A stretch of 5,776 nt of DNA from Bacteroidia bacterium (GCA_023258655.1 JALQWO010000106.1:1-5776); one strand, 5' to 3'. Positions 1 to 5,776 are shown, counted from the stretch's first letter. The notes: a model not told the origin generated them from the letters alone. Translations and numbers: made by a program.

Positions 1-1430
1 GGGGTTTTTGTCCACTGTCCGTAAGGACCCTCAGGATTCCGCACCACCGGTGAGATCCACAAACTGTTTACACCCAACTCCGTAAAAAATCCTTCCTCTA
101 TCTTTTTTGTGATTCCCACCACATCGCCGCCGTAGAAATCCACCTTTGGGTCTACATCAGGTCGGTTTAAAGGCCTGTTGTTCTCCTTCTTTCCATCCAC
201 AAAACGATCAATCATAGGGTTGTACATCACCATCGTGCGGGGATCCTTGCGATCGCCGAATTTACCCATGTCGTAAATCACACGTCCCGACGCCAATGGC
301 ACCAACACCTCATTGCTCACCCCTTCATAACTGCCAATCCAAACGCGGATATAACTTCGATGTGCTTGCCAAGCCGCCTTGGGCACCACAATCTTGATGA
401 TGCTTTCGCCCGTCATGGGATCATACTCGCCCCCATCCACTTCCAACTGCTGGTTCTGCCACATCGCCAACACCGCATTGTATTCCCCTTTGCCCAGGCC
501 CATCATGTTTTTGGTGCTCACAAAAATCTCCGTGGGAATTTCCGCATTCCAATAATCACCCGGTTGGGGCGAAGTATGAGAAGTACGCAACTGCAAATCA
601 GCCGTAGACACCATGAAGGTAGAATTGAATCCACCCATGCCATTGCCCACAGAATCTTTGTTGTTGGGATCGCGGATTTCCTTGGTCTCCAAATTCCATT
701 TCCCGGCATACGATACCACAAATACATATTGATGGCTGCCCGGTCCTACCCATGTGCTGCCCACCCAAGTGCCCTGCGTTTTATCCGAAGGGTCCTCCTC
801 CCAGCGCAGCGATAAATTGTTTGCATTCCAAGCGTTGAATGTGCCTTTGACTTTCACACTCGCATAGGCATATTGCTTCGTTTTCCAACGAAATTCACGC
901 AACACCTTCTCCGATTTGCGCACCGGCACCGTGGTACTATGGCCCGCACTCCAAATTTGAAAGTACTGCAACGCCGATTCCTTACCGTTGTTGTCACCCT
1001 CCCACCACAATTGCATGGAGTCACAAACAGACCCCTTGCCGGAAAGGGAATCCAAAACTCCGCGGTTCCAAGAAAACCGCAGATTGGATACGCCCGCACC
1101 CGGGAAATTCTGGGGCACCGTGATACTGTCGATCGCCGATACATAAGGAAAATAATCGCCCAGCCACACCCAGGTTTTTCCGGGCTGCAGCGTGACCATA
1201 TTGTTTAACCCCAATGATGGGTCATGAATATCCACCGGTGATTTCTTCGCCTGTGGCACCACCATGCGTTTTTCTACCGATTTATCCTTGCCTTTGCTCG
1301 TTGAGATTTGCTCTTGCTGCTCAGAGCCCTTTGATTTTATTTTGGGGGTTTTGGCTTTGTTGCCTTTTTGCGCATTCGCCGTCAGCGCAAAAAGGCAACT
1401 GATTCCGACAGTAACAAACAACTTTTGCAT
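1..1430 (-). CDS. Secreted alpha-amylase-family (GH13) glycoside hydrolase, N-terminal part
   Basis: The reading frame is open from an ATG at 1430-1428 to the left edge (476 full codons, no stop), so the C-terminus is missing. Residues 1-20 form a signal peptide ending in ANA before QKG. Residues 21-65 are a Lys/Ser/Gln-rich linker. Residues 75-180 are beta-rich and I do not recognise them. Residues about 188-250 resemble a CBM48/AMPK-type glycogen-binding fold (VKVKGTFNAWN, then GTWVGSTWVGPGSHQYVFVV). A further beta-rich stretch covers about 275-385. The GH13 barrel starts near 398: MYNPMIDRFVDG (402-413), YGGDVVGI (433-440) and LGVNSLWISPV (452-462) match the first strands of alpha-amylases. 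The catalytic Asp/Glu/Asp lie beyond the window, so activity and substrate (starch, glycogen or another alpha-glucan) are inferred. It follows the EEP gene by 33 bp and is probably the last visible gene of the operon. A neopullulanase or branching-type enzyme remains possible. Confidence 0.88.
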   Translation of the reverse strand, partial: MQKLFVTVGISCLFALTANAQKGNKAKTPKIKSKGSEQQEQISTSKGKDKSVEKRMVVPQAKKSPVDIHDPSLGLNNMVTLQPGKTWVWLGDYFPYVSAIDSITVPQNFPGAGVSNLRFSWNRGVLDSLSGKGSVCDSMQLWWEGDNNGKESALQYFQIWSAGHSTTVPVRKSEKVLREFRWKTKQYAYASVKVKGTFNAWNANNLSLRWEEDPSDKTQGTWVGSTWVGPGSHQYVFVVSYAGKWNLETKEIRDPNNKDSVGNGMGGFNSTFMVSTADLQLRTSHTSPQPGDYWNAEIPTEIFVSTKNMMGLGKGEYNAVLAMWQNQQLEVDGGEYDPMTGESIIKIVVPKAAWQAHRSYIRVWIGSYEGVSNEVLVPLASGRVIYDMGKFGDRKDPRTMVMYNPMIDRFVDGKKENNRPLNRPDVDPKVDFYGGDVVGITKKIEEGFFTELGVNSLWISPVVRNPEGPYGQWTKT

Positions 1431-1436
1431 GGTATA

Positions 1437-1455
1437 AAGTGTAAAATTAACACTT
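1437..1455. repeat. Imperfect inverted repeat just upstream of the amylase start
   Basis: The arms AAGTGT (1437-1442) and ACACTT (1450-1455) are perfectly complementary around a 7-base A/T-rich centre that is itself partly symmetric. The repeat fills most of the 33 bp gap between the EEP stop and the amylase ATG and ends 6 bases before that ATG. There is no T-tract on the minus strand after the stem, so it is a poor intrinsic terminator. An operator for the amylase gene or a small mRNA hairpin near its start are the alternatives. No clear TAnnTTTG box is present in the gap. Confidence 0.4.
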
Positions 1456-1463
1456 CAACCCCA

Positions 1464-2558
1464 CTATCGCACAAGCACTTTCACACTTTTTCGATAACCA
1501 TTGGCATATCTGTATTGCACAACAAACAAGCCCGTCTGCAAAATCCGAAAGTTCTCCGCAGAACCCTCCATCAAAAGACGTCCCTGCAAATCATACAACT
1601 CTGTCCATACCGGTGCTGCCATCGTTGTAATCTGATTGCCATCCAACTGATCTATTCCAACCCACGCTTTGAGATCCAACGAGAACCGCGCCCAAACCGG
1701 ATAATGGTCAGAGGTATTCAAACGATAACTCGCGATATAGCTATCACCCACCATCACGCCACTTTGATTGGCCAAGAAATTGTCCTTCAGTGAGGCAGTC
1801 ACACAAATGTGATCAATCATCTCCGAATAACTCGCCGTACTTTTTTGCTTCGCCAAACTCAATCGATAGGATGGAAAAACATAGTTGGTGTCGCTTCGCC
1901 AAGCCAAAAATGGACTCACTTTTCCGCTCACAATGGACACATCCAAATCATCGTTCCAGTCGCCCAGCACCACTCCTTTCCAACGCTTTTTGGGATCCAG
2001 ATAATTCTTCAACTCCTCCGCCGCTTTTGCCCGGCGATCATAGGAAGCGATTTTCTCCGATGTACTCCCCGTATTCGCTTTTAAATGAATCACCCAAAAA
2101 TACAGGGTGTCTTTTTTACTGCCCCATTGTGATTCGAGTGCTACTTCCAACGGAAATCGGCCACTGGCAAATTCATAGTCAAACGCCAACAAAATGGACT
2201 TACTGTACAACAACCGAAACATCGATTTTTTGTATAACAATGCGGTCTTCTGTGTTTGCGAATAGTTGGTGATTACCGCACCATATTGAGGCAGATTCGC
2301 TTGCAACTTCGCCCAATAGCCTGGATTAGAAATTTCACACAAACCCATCACATCCAAATCCATGTTGTTGATGACTTCCGTGGCATTTTTCAGTTGGGTA
2401 ACTTCATTGGTTGGGCCATTCAAACTGTCGCCAAACCATTCCACATTCCATGTGCCCACGTCTAATGTAGTATCTGTGCCAATTTTCGGTACTTGCGCTG
2501 AAACCAAACTGGCCAACAATCCCAAACAAAAACAAATCAATCCTCTCATCAACCGCAT
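1464..2558 (-). CDS. Secreted endonuclease/exonuclease/phosphatase-fold hydrolase with T9SS sorting tail
   Basis: Predicted metal-dependent phosphoesterase of the EEP superfamily (DNase I, exonuclease III and sphingomyelinase relatives); the true substrate is not readable. Numbering from the ATG at 2558 (364 residues), a signal peptide covers 1-21 (MRLMRG, then a hydrophobic core, cut before QVPK). The family's catalytic set looks complete: N38 in TWNVEW, E75 in LCEI, H158 in VIHLK, D200 and N202 in GDWND, D249/H250 in MIDHI, and D284/H285 in SDHYPV. After the fold, residues about 318-364 form a T9SS type A sorting domain (ELYDLQGRLL, QTGLFVVQY, YRKSVKVLV), implying export across the outer membrane. 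Start choice: the frame opens at 2591, but that start would overlap nadK and put extra residues before the signal peptide. ATGs at 2558 and 2549 both give good signal peptides. The gene follows nadK by about 16 bp. Confidence 0.88.
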   Translation of the reverse strand: MRLMRGLICFCLGLLASLVSAQVPKIGTDTTLDVGTWNVEWFGDSLNGPTNEVTQLKNATEVINNMDLDVMGLCEISNPGYWAKLQANLPQYGAVITNYSQTQKTALLYKKSMFRLLYSKSILLAFDYEFASGRFPLEVALESQWGSKKDTLYFWVIHLKANTGSTSEKIASYDRRAKAAEELKNYLDPKKRWKGVVLGDWNDDLDVSIVSGKVSPFLAWRSDTNYVFPSYRLSLAKQKSTASYSEMIDHICVTASLKDNFLANQSGVMVGDSYIASYRLNTSDHYPVWARFSLDLKAWVGIDQLDGNQITTMAAPVWTELYDLQGRLLMEGSAENFRILQTGLFVVQYRYANGYRKSVKVLVR

Positions 2559-2559
2559 A

Positions 2560-2570
2560 CCTCCATCCCT
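2560..2570 (-). promoter_or_regulatory. Purine-rich ribosome-binding-like stretch before the EEP gene
   Basis: The minus strand reads AGGGATGGAGG here, between the nadK stop and the EEP start. AGGG lies 8 bases before the ATG at 2558. GGAGG lies 1 base before that ATG but 10 bases before the ATG at 2549. It therefore supports a start at 2558 or 2549 and argues against the upstream ATG at 2591. Shine-Dalgarno sites are often unimportant in Bacteroidota, so the weight is limited. Confidence 0.4.
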
Positions 2571-2574
2571 ACAA

Positions 2575-3453
2575 TCAATTCCTACGGTCAAACCCCCAAT
2601 GCAATTTGCTCCGCAGGGTGTCCAAGAAATGAATATTCGACAATCGCATCAAATTGAGTTTGTGGTCGGCTTTCCGGATGGCCATATTTACCTCGCCACT
2701 GATGCTCTGACTTCGGGCGTCCATACTCGCCAAATAGCTGCTGGCCCTACCCTCAATTTCAAAACTGATTACCACATCATCACTCACAACCACCGGCCTT
2801 ACGTTCAAGTTGTGCGGGGCGATAGGGGTAATGACAAAACTGTCGCTCTTGGGGAAGATGATTGGTCCACCACAACTCAACGAGTATCCTGTACTACCTG
2901 TGGGCGTAGAAATAATCAATCCATCGCTCCAATAACTATTCAAAAATTCTCCGTTCAAATAGGTATGTACCACTATCATGCTCGAAGTTTCCTTTTTGTG
3001 AATCACAAAATCATTCAAGGCAAAATTGTAGTCGAACAGAGGGTGAGACGAATCCAACTGCAACAAACTGCGTTGCTCTATGCTGTAATTCCCTTTCTCT
3101 ATATCATCCAGTGCACTTTTTAAATTCTCCAGTTGCACATCGGCCAAAAAGCCCAAACGTCCTGTATTTAACGCCAAAATAGGAACCCCCGTATCTCTCA
3201 CAATGCTCAGCGTATCCAGTATTGTACCATCGCCACCCACGCAAATCAATACATCCGCCATTGATTCACCTTTCACAAAGTGATCGAACACCCTCACTTG
3301 CATACCGCGCTCAATATTCATATGCACATGGTCCTCCAACGATGGCGGCAACCAAATTTCGTGGCCCCTTGAGGCCAAGGCCATCAACAATTCCCCAAAG
3401 CCCGATTGGTGCTTTGGATCGCGAACAGATTTGGCATAGACGGCAATTTTCAT
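2575..3453 (-). CDS. nadK: NAD kinase (ATP-NAD kinase)
   Basis: Cytoplasmic enzyme that phosphorylates NAD+ to NADP+, the only de novo source of NADP(H) in most bacteria. The 292 residues match the usual bacterial length. Family motifs appear in order: GGDGT at 73-77 with catalytic D75, NTGRLGFLA at 96-104, the LND pair at 146-148 (N/E or N/D motif for NAD binding), DGLIISTPTGSTGYSLS at 177-193, and IAPHNLNVRPVV at 211-222. The N-terminus MKIAVYAKS is the expected first beta strand, which supports the ATG at 3453. It starts 2 bp after the stop of the Omp85-like gene, implying co-transcription and probably translational coupling. Together with folA two genes upstream, the operon holds both an NADP maker and an NADPH user. 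No key residue appears to be missing. Confidence 0.97.
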   Translation of the reverse strand: MKIAVYAKSVRDPKHQSGFGELLMALASRGHEIWLPPSLEDHVHMNIERGMQVRVFDHFVKGESMADVLICVGGDGTILDTLSIVRDTGVPILALNTGRLGFLADVQLENLKSALDDIEKGNYSIEQRSLLQLDSSHPLFDYNFALNDFVIHKKETSSMIVVHTYLNGEFLNSYWSDGLIISTPTGSTGYSLSCGGPIIFPKSDSFVITPIAPHNLNVRPVVVSDDVVISFEIEGRASSYLASMDARSQSISGEVNMAIRKADHKLNLMRLSNIHFLDTLRSKLHWGFDRRN

Positions 3454-3455
3454 GT

Positions 3456-4844
3456 TTATATGGCGTGAAAGAATGTGAGATTGAAAACCATCTTGCGCAG
3501 GTTTGGATTGTAACTATAATCAAAACGGGCCAGCGCATCATAATAACACAGCAGGTCAAAGCCCAAACCCACAGACTTCAACATTTGTTTGCTCATGGGG
3601 TTTTGATTGAGTTGATATGGCGACAGCGTGCGTCCCACGTCTGCAAAGATATTGAACCATCCTTGAATTGGTACTTTTTCGTAAGCCGTTGGCAAAAAAC
3701 GCAACAACAAGTAGCGCTTATCACCCAACAATTGGTAACGCCAAGCCATTTTTCCCAGTATCAATCCCGCTCCGTCAAATACATAGGATTCAAAGCCCCT
3801 CACATACTCCATCCCATAACCCATCTGCCGCTGCAAGTTGTACCCCAACGTTCCAAACCGATACCGAACCTGAGTCATCAATGCCATAGACGTATTTGTC
3901 CCCAATTTGTAAAATCCACGGTATTTCGTTTCAACCTCTGCATACGGTGCTACAACACTTCCACACTTCTGTCTTCCGCCAGCGATACCGCCTTTCCACT
4001 CAGACCCTTGGGTGGGATAATTGGTTTGATTTCTCGTATCACGAGACCACCCGAGATAAAGTGCTTGAGTGTGCTGTTTCCAATAATCATATTTACCCGT
4101 CACTGTGCCCAGCGAAGCAATGAAGTAGTGGGGATTGATGGTTTCGATGTCCTGCGATGCATATTCCCTTAGATATTTGAAGCGCACGATTCCTTGCCAT
4201 TTATACTGAAAACGCCTCTTGTATTCCGCCAAATAAACGAGCTGTTCCATCTGTCGAATCCCCCAGTGCTCCCGAATTACAACCCTATTTCCATCGCTAT
4301 TTACCCAAGCCCTTCGAGAGCGGTTATTATCGATCTGAAACTTCCACGCGTTGCAATGGCTAAACTTTTGAAATGGGCGTTGAAAACCCAATCCATCTGC
4401 CGCCATAAACCCCTTGACCCTTCGAATATAGATTCCTTCTTGCTGACCCAAGAGGTTGTTTAAAAAGACAGTTCCGCCGATACTCAAACGATGGACATCC
4501 CGATTCTGCCACCAAGAATTGAAATTTCTATCCAAAAAATCTCCCTCGGGCTGCACCCAAACATACCAACGTTCAACAACATTTACCCTGATCGTGTCGC
4601 CAGATGCATTTTGCTCCAAGTTCACCCAGTTGAATAACTTGGTCGATTCCAAACGCATTTTCCAAACACCCATCATCGAATCATTGGACGAAAGAACTTC
4701 CCCGGGTGTAAAACCAAATTCACGGTGGATCACAGATTCCCTCGTGATCAAGTTCCCATCAACCACAATCGCCTTGATTTGCGATTGAAGGGGCACAAAT
4801 ATCAAAAAGAATAAAAGCAATATGGCGAACTTAGTCGTTCGCAT
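3456..4844 (-). CDS. BamA/TamA-family (Omp85) outer membrane protein with a single POTRA domain
   Basis: Predicted outer membrane beta-barrel of the Omp85 superfamily, whose members insert or translocate proteins at the outer membrane. Of its 462 residues, 1-21 are a signal peptide (MRTTKF, a Leu/Phe core, LQS before QIKA). Residues 22-95 form one POTRA domain: IKAIVVDGN, then RESVIHREFGFTPGEV, RLESTKLFNWV and IRVNVVERW follow the POTRA pattern. The rest is rich in alternating aromatic and polar strands suited to a 16-strand barrel. VRGF at 348-351 is the signature loop-6 motif of Omp85 proteins, and ADVGRTLSPY (401-410) and LKSVGLGFDLL (422-432) match late barrel strands. The C-terminus ends in FFHAI rather than in an aromatic residue. 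BamA normally has five POTRAs, so this is not the essential BamA. It overlaps folA by 14 bp and precedes nadK by 2 bp. Its client is unknown. Confidence 0.88.
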   Translation of the reverse strand: MRTTKFAILLLFFLIFVPLQSQIKAIVVDGNLITRESVIHREFGFTPGEVLSSNDSMMGVWKMRLESTKLFNWVNLEQNASGDTIRVNVVERWYVWVQPEGDFLDRNFNSWWQNRDVHRLSIGGTVFLNNLLGQQEGIYIRRVKGFMAADGLGFQRPFQKFSHCNAWKFQIDNNRSRRAWVNSDGNRVVIREHWGIRQMEQLVYLAEYKRRFQYKWQGIVRFKYLREYASQDIETINPHYFIASLGTVTGKYDYWKQHTQALYLGWSRDTRNQTNYPTQGSEWKGGIAGGRQKCGSVVAPYAEVETKYRGFYKLGTNTSMALMTQVRYRFGTLGYNLQRQMGYGMEYVRGFESYVFDGAGLILGKMAWRYQLLGDKRYLLLRFLPTAYEKVPIQGWFNIFADVGRTLSPYQLNQNPMSKQMLKSVGLGFDLLCYYDALARFDYSYNPNLRKMVFNLTFFHAI

Positions 4845-5385
4845 GTCTGTTGAGAATCAAAAAATCAAAAGCATATGCATGTCGCTCATCTTTCTCATGC
4901 ATTTCACGAAAATCCTCCGTCCATTGGGCGTCGGTCCATTCCGGGAAGTGGGTATCTGCTTGCGGAAATATGGCCTTGACCTGCGTGATGTACAATCTGT
5001 TGGCAAAAGACAACGCTTGCCGATAAATTTCCCCGCCACCAATGATCATGATTTCATCAGGGACTGCTACCGCCATTGGATCATCTGAAATCAATTGCGC
5101 TTGGCGATTGAGATGGATGGCTTCAGTAGCTTGCAATAACGCCTGTTCCCAGTTTTCTGATCGTTGAAAGCCCGGCAAAACTTCATCGCGAGAGGTCAAT
5201 ACGATGTTTGTTCTACCTTTTAACGGCTTACCCAAACTCTCCATGGTCTTTCGTCCCATCACCACGGGCTTGCCTTTGGTATGCCTAATAAACCATGAAA
5301 AATCATCCGGCAAATGCCATAGCAATTCGTTGCCAGCCCCCAATTCTCGGTTCTCTCCCACGGCGGCAATCATAGAAATAAGCAT
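4831..5385 (-). CDS. folA: Dihydrofolate reductase
   Basis: Cytoplasmic enzyme reducing dihydrofolate to tetrahydrofolate with NADPH, needed for thymidylate, purine and methionine synthesis. Numbered from the ATG at 5385 (184 residues), it aligns with E. coli DHFR by motif: ISMIAAV (3-9), W23, the acidic proton-relay D28 in LPDDF, F32, VMGRKTMES (42-50) with T47, R58 in KGRTN, and IIGGGEIY (114-121) for NADPH binding. THFPEW (145-150) also fits. It is longer than the roughly 160-residue norm because of extra residues between R66 and the GGG loop. An in-frame TTG at 5400 could extend it by five residues, but that codon abuts the promoter box. Starting at the ATG at 5373 would remove most of the first beta strand. 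It is first in the minus-strand operon and divergent from der. Its stop overlaps the next gene's start by 14 bp. Confidence 0.95.
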   Translation of the reverse strand: MLISMIAAVGENRELGAGNELLWHLPDDFSWFIRHTKGKPVVMGRKTMESLGKPLKGRTNIVLTSRDEVLPGFQRSENWEQALLQATEAIHLNRQAQLISDDPMAVAVPDEIMIIGGGEIYRQALSFANRLYITQVKAIFPQADTHFPEWTDAQWTEDFREMHEKDERHAYAFDFLILNRHAND

Positions 5386-5389
5386 ATTA

Positions 5390-5397
5390 CAAATATA
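5390..5397 (-). promoter_or_regulatory. Bacteroidota-type -7 box for folA
   Basis: The minus strand reads TATATTTG, an exact match to TAnnTTTG, the -7 element used by the primary sigma factor in Bacteroidota. Only four bases separate it from the folA ATG at 5385, so a start of transcription at or next to the ATG is expected. No clear TTG (-33) element is seen at the usual distance upstream. Confidence 0.6.
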
Positions 5398-5417
5398 CAA
5401 TCCACAGCCCGTGGTTG

Positions 5418-5425
5418 TATCTTTG
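5418..5425 (+). promoter_or_regulatory. Bacteroidota-type -7 box for der
   Basis: TATCTTTG matches TAnnTTTG exactly and ends 7 bases before the der ATG at 5433. Transcription would begin at or within a few bases of the start codon. A canonical TTG -33 element is not evident about 20 bp upstream; that space is occupied by the opposing folA box. Confidence 0.65.
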
Positions 5426-5432
5426 CGGGTCC

Positions 5433-5776
5433 ATGAGCAGAATTGTAGCCATTGTAGGCAGACCCAACGTTGGCAAAAGCACCCTTTTTAACCGATTAAC
5501 CGGCGAATTCAAAGCCATTGTAGACGATTACAGCGGTGTTACCCGGGATAGGCACTATGGCTTTTCCGACTGGAATGGCATCGACTTTACCGTCATAGAT
5601 ACCGGTGGATTTGTACCCGAAAGCTCAGATACCTTTGAAGCCGCCATCCGCGACCAAGTACATATCGCCATCGAAGAGGCTGCCGTGCTCATTTTTGTGG
5701 TGGACGTGCAAACCGATGTGAATCCGCTCGACGAAGACTTCGCACACATCTTGCGCAAGAGCAAAAAACCGGTGGT
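5433..5776 (+). CDS. der: Ribosome-assembly GTPase Der (EngA), N-terminal part
   Basis: Der is a cytoplasmic GTPase with two tandem G domains and a KH-like domain that acts in late 50S ribosomal subunit assembly and is usually essential. Only the first 114 codons are in the window, covering most of G domain 1; the frame is still open at the right edge. Visible motifs are P-loop GRPNVGKST (9-17), switch I GVTRD (35-39), and DTGG (56-59) followed by FVPE. The run IRDQVHIAIEEAAVLIFVVD (72-91) and PLDEDFAHILRKS (98-110) are typical of Der. SRIVAIVG at the N-terminus is the expected first strand, fixing the ATG at 5433. The second G domain would be needed to exclude Era, but the DTGG-FVP and IEEA signatures favour Der strongly. 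It is divergent from folA and shares the compact promoter region. Confidence 0.95.
   Translation, partial: MSRIVAIVGRPNVGKSTLFNRLTGEFKAIVDDYSGVTRDRHYGFSDWNGIDFTVIDTGGFVPESSDTFEAAIRDQVHIAIEEAAVLIFVVDVQTDVNPLDEDFAHILRKSKKPV

Larger units (their letters stand above)
5390..5425. repeat. Palindrome spanning the divergent folA/der promoter region
   Basis: The left arm CAAATATACAATCCAC (5390-5405) and right arm GTGGTTGTATCTTTG (5411-5425) are reverse complements, apart from one extra T (5401) and one mismatched pair (5394/5421). A 5-base centre, AGCCC, separates them. Fourteen of fifteen aligned pairs match. Both -7 boxes are the outer ends of the arms. It could be an operator for a dimeric regulator, or simply a symmetric bidirectional promoter. 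Confidence 0.7.

Noticed and set aside
360..1208. Several plus- and minus-strand open frames inside the left 1.4 kb
   Set aside because: They overlap the continuous minus-strand GH13 frame, which has a signal peptide, a CBM48-like domain and amylase motifs. The short frames have none of these.
1..1430. Possible frameshift or pseudogene in the amylase gene
   Set aside because: I translated the frame from 1430 to the left edge without a stop and with motifs in the correct order. It is cut by the window edge, not broken.
2362..3123. 253-codon plus-strand open frame
   Set aside because: Antisense to nadK and the start of the EEP gene, with no signal, motif or promoter of its own.
3222..4172. 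316-codon plus-strand open frame
   Set aside because: It lies antisense to nadK and the Omp85-like gene, both of which have strong family motifs. Its composition (many His, Pro, Arg, Ile) is typical of an antisense shadow, and it has no recognisable domain.
5386..5400. TTG at 5400 as the folA start
   Set aside because: The codon sits directly against the TATATTTG box, so it would not be inside the predicted transcript, and the extra five residues precede the normal DHFR N-terminus.
5395..5420. The spacer palindrome as a transcription terminator
   Set aside because: Genes diverge from it, there is no T-tract after either arm, and it coincides with promoter boxes.
1..5776. tRNA, rRNA, riboswitch, CRISPR array, insertion sequence, phage or defence system
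   Set aside because: No direct-repeat array, cloverleaf, transposase motif or defence-gene signature was seen. Nearly every base is accounted for by six genes, and the only gaps are 33 bp, about 16 bp, 2 bp and 47 bp.

Overview
This window looks like a core chromosomal segment of a Bacteroidota bacterium, with no sign of a mobile island. Three things point there. A secreted nuclease-like protein ends in a type IX secretion (T9SS) type A sorting tail, which is a Bacteroidota trait. Exact matches to the Bacteroidota -7 promoter consensus TAnnTTTG sit beside the two divergent genes. Ribosome binding sites are generally weak or absent. Base composition looks moderate and even by eye. I cannot place it below phylum; a flavobacterial or related lineage is a guess.

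Layout. Five genes run tightly packed on the minus strand, from about 5385 down to the left edge: dihydrofolate reductase (folA), a compact Omp85/BamA-like outer membrane protein with one POTRA domain, NAD kinase (nadK), a secreted endonuclease/exonuclease/phosphatase-fold (EEP) hydrolase with a T9SS tail, and the N-terminal 476 codons of a secreted alpha-amylase-family (GH13) protein that runs off the window. Junctions are a 14 bp overlap, a 2 bp gap, a short gap of about 16 bp and a 33 bp gap, so the set reads as one operon. The fifth gene may have its own control, because an imperfect inverted repeat lies just before its start. On the plus strand, der (engA), a ribosome-assembly GTPase, starts at 5433 and runs off the right edge.

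Regulation. Only 47 bp separate the folA and der start codons. This spacer carries two opposite-facing TAnnTTTG boxes embedded in one near-symmetric palindrome (5390-5425). Both boxes lie so close to their ATGs that both transcripts are predicted to be leaderless or nearly so. This is the most distinctive non-coding structure here.

How the genes fit together. NadK makes the NADP(H) pool that DHFR draws on. The Omp85-like protein would sit in the outer membrane, and the last two products are exported, apparently for polymer or phosphoester breakdown outside the cytoplasm. That these five genes form a functional unit rather than simple co-transcription is inference. I found no RNA gene, CRISPR array, insertion sequence or phage gene, and no convincing undescribed multi-gene system.
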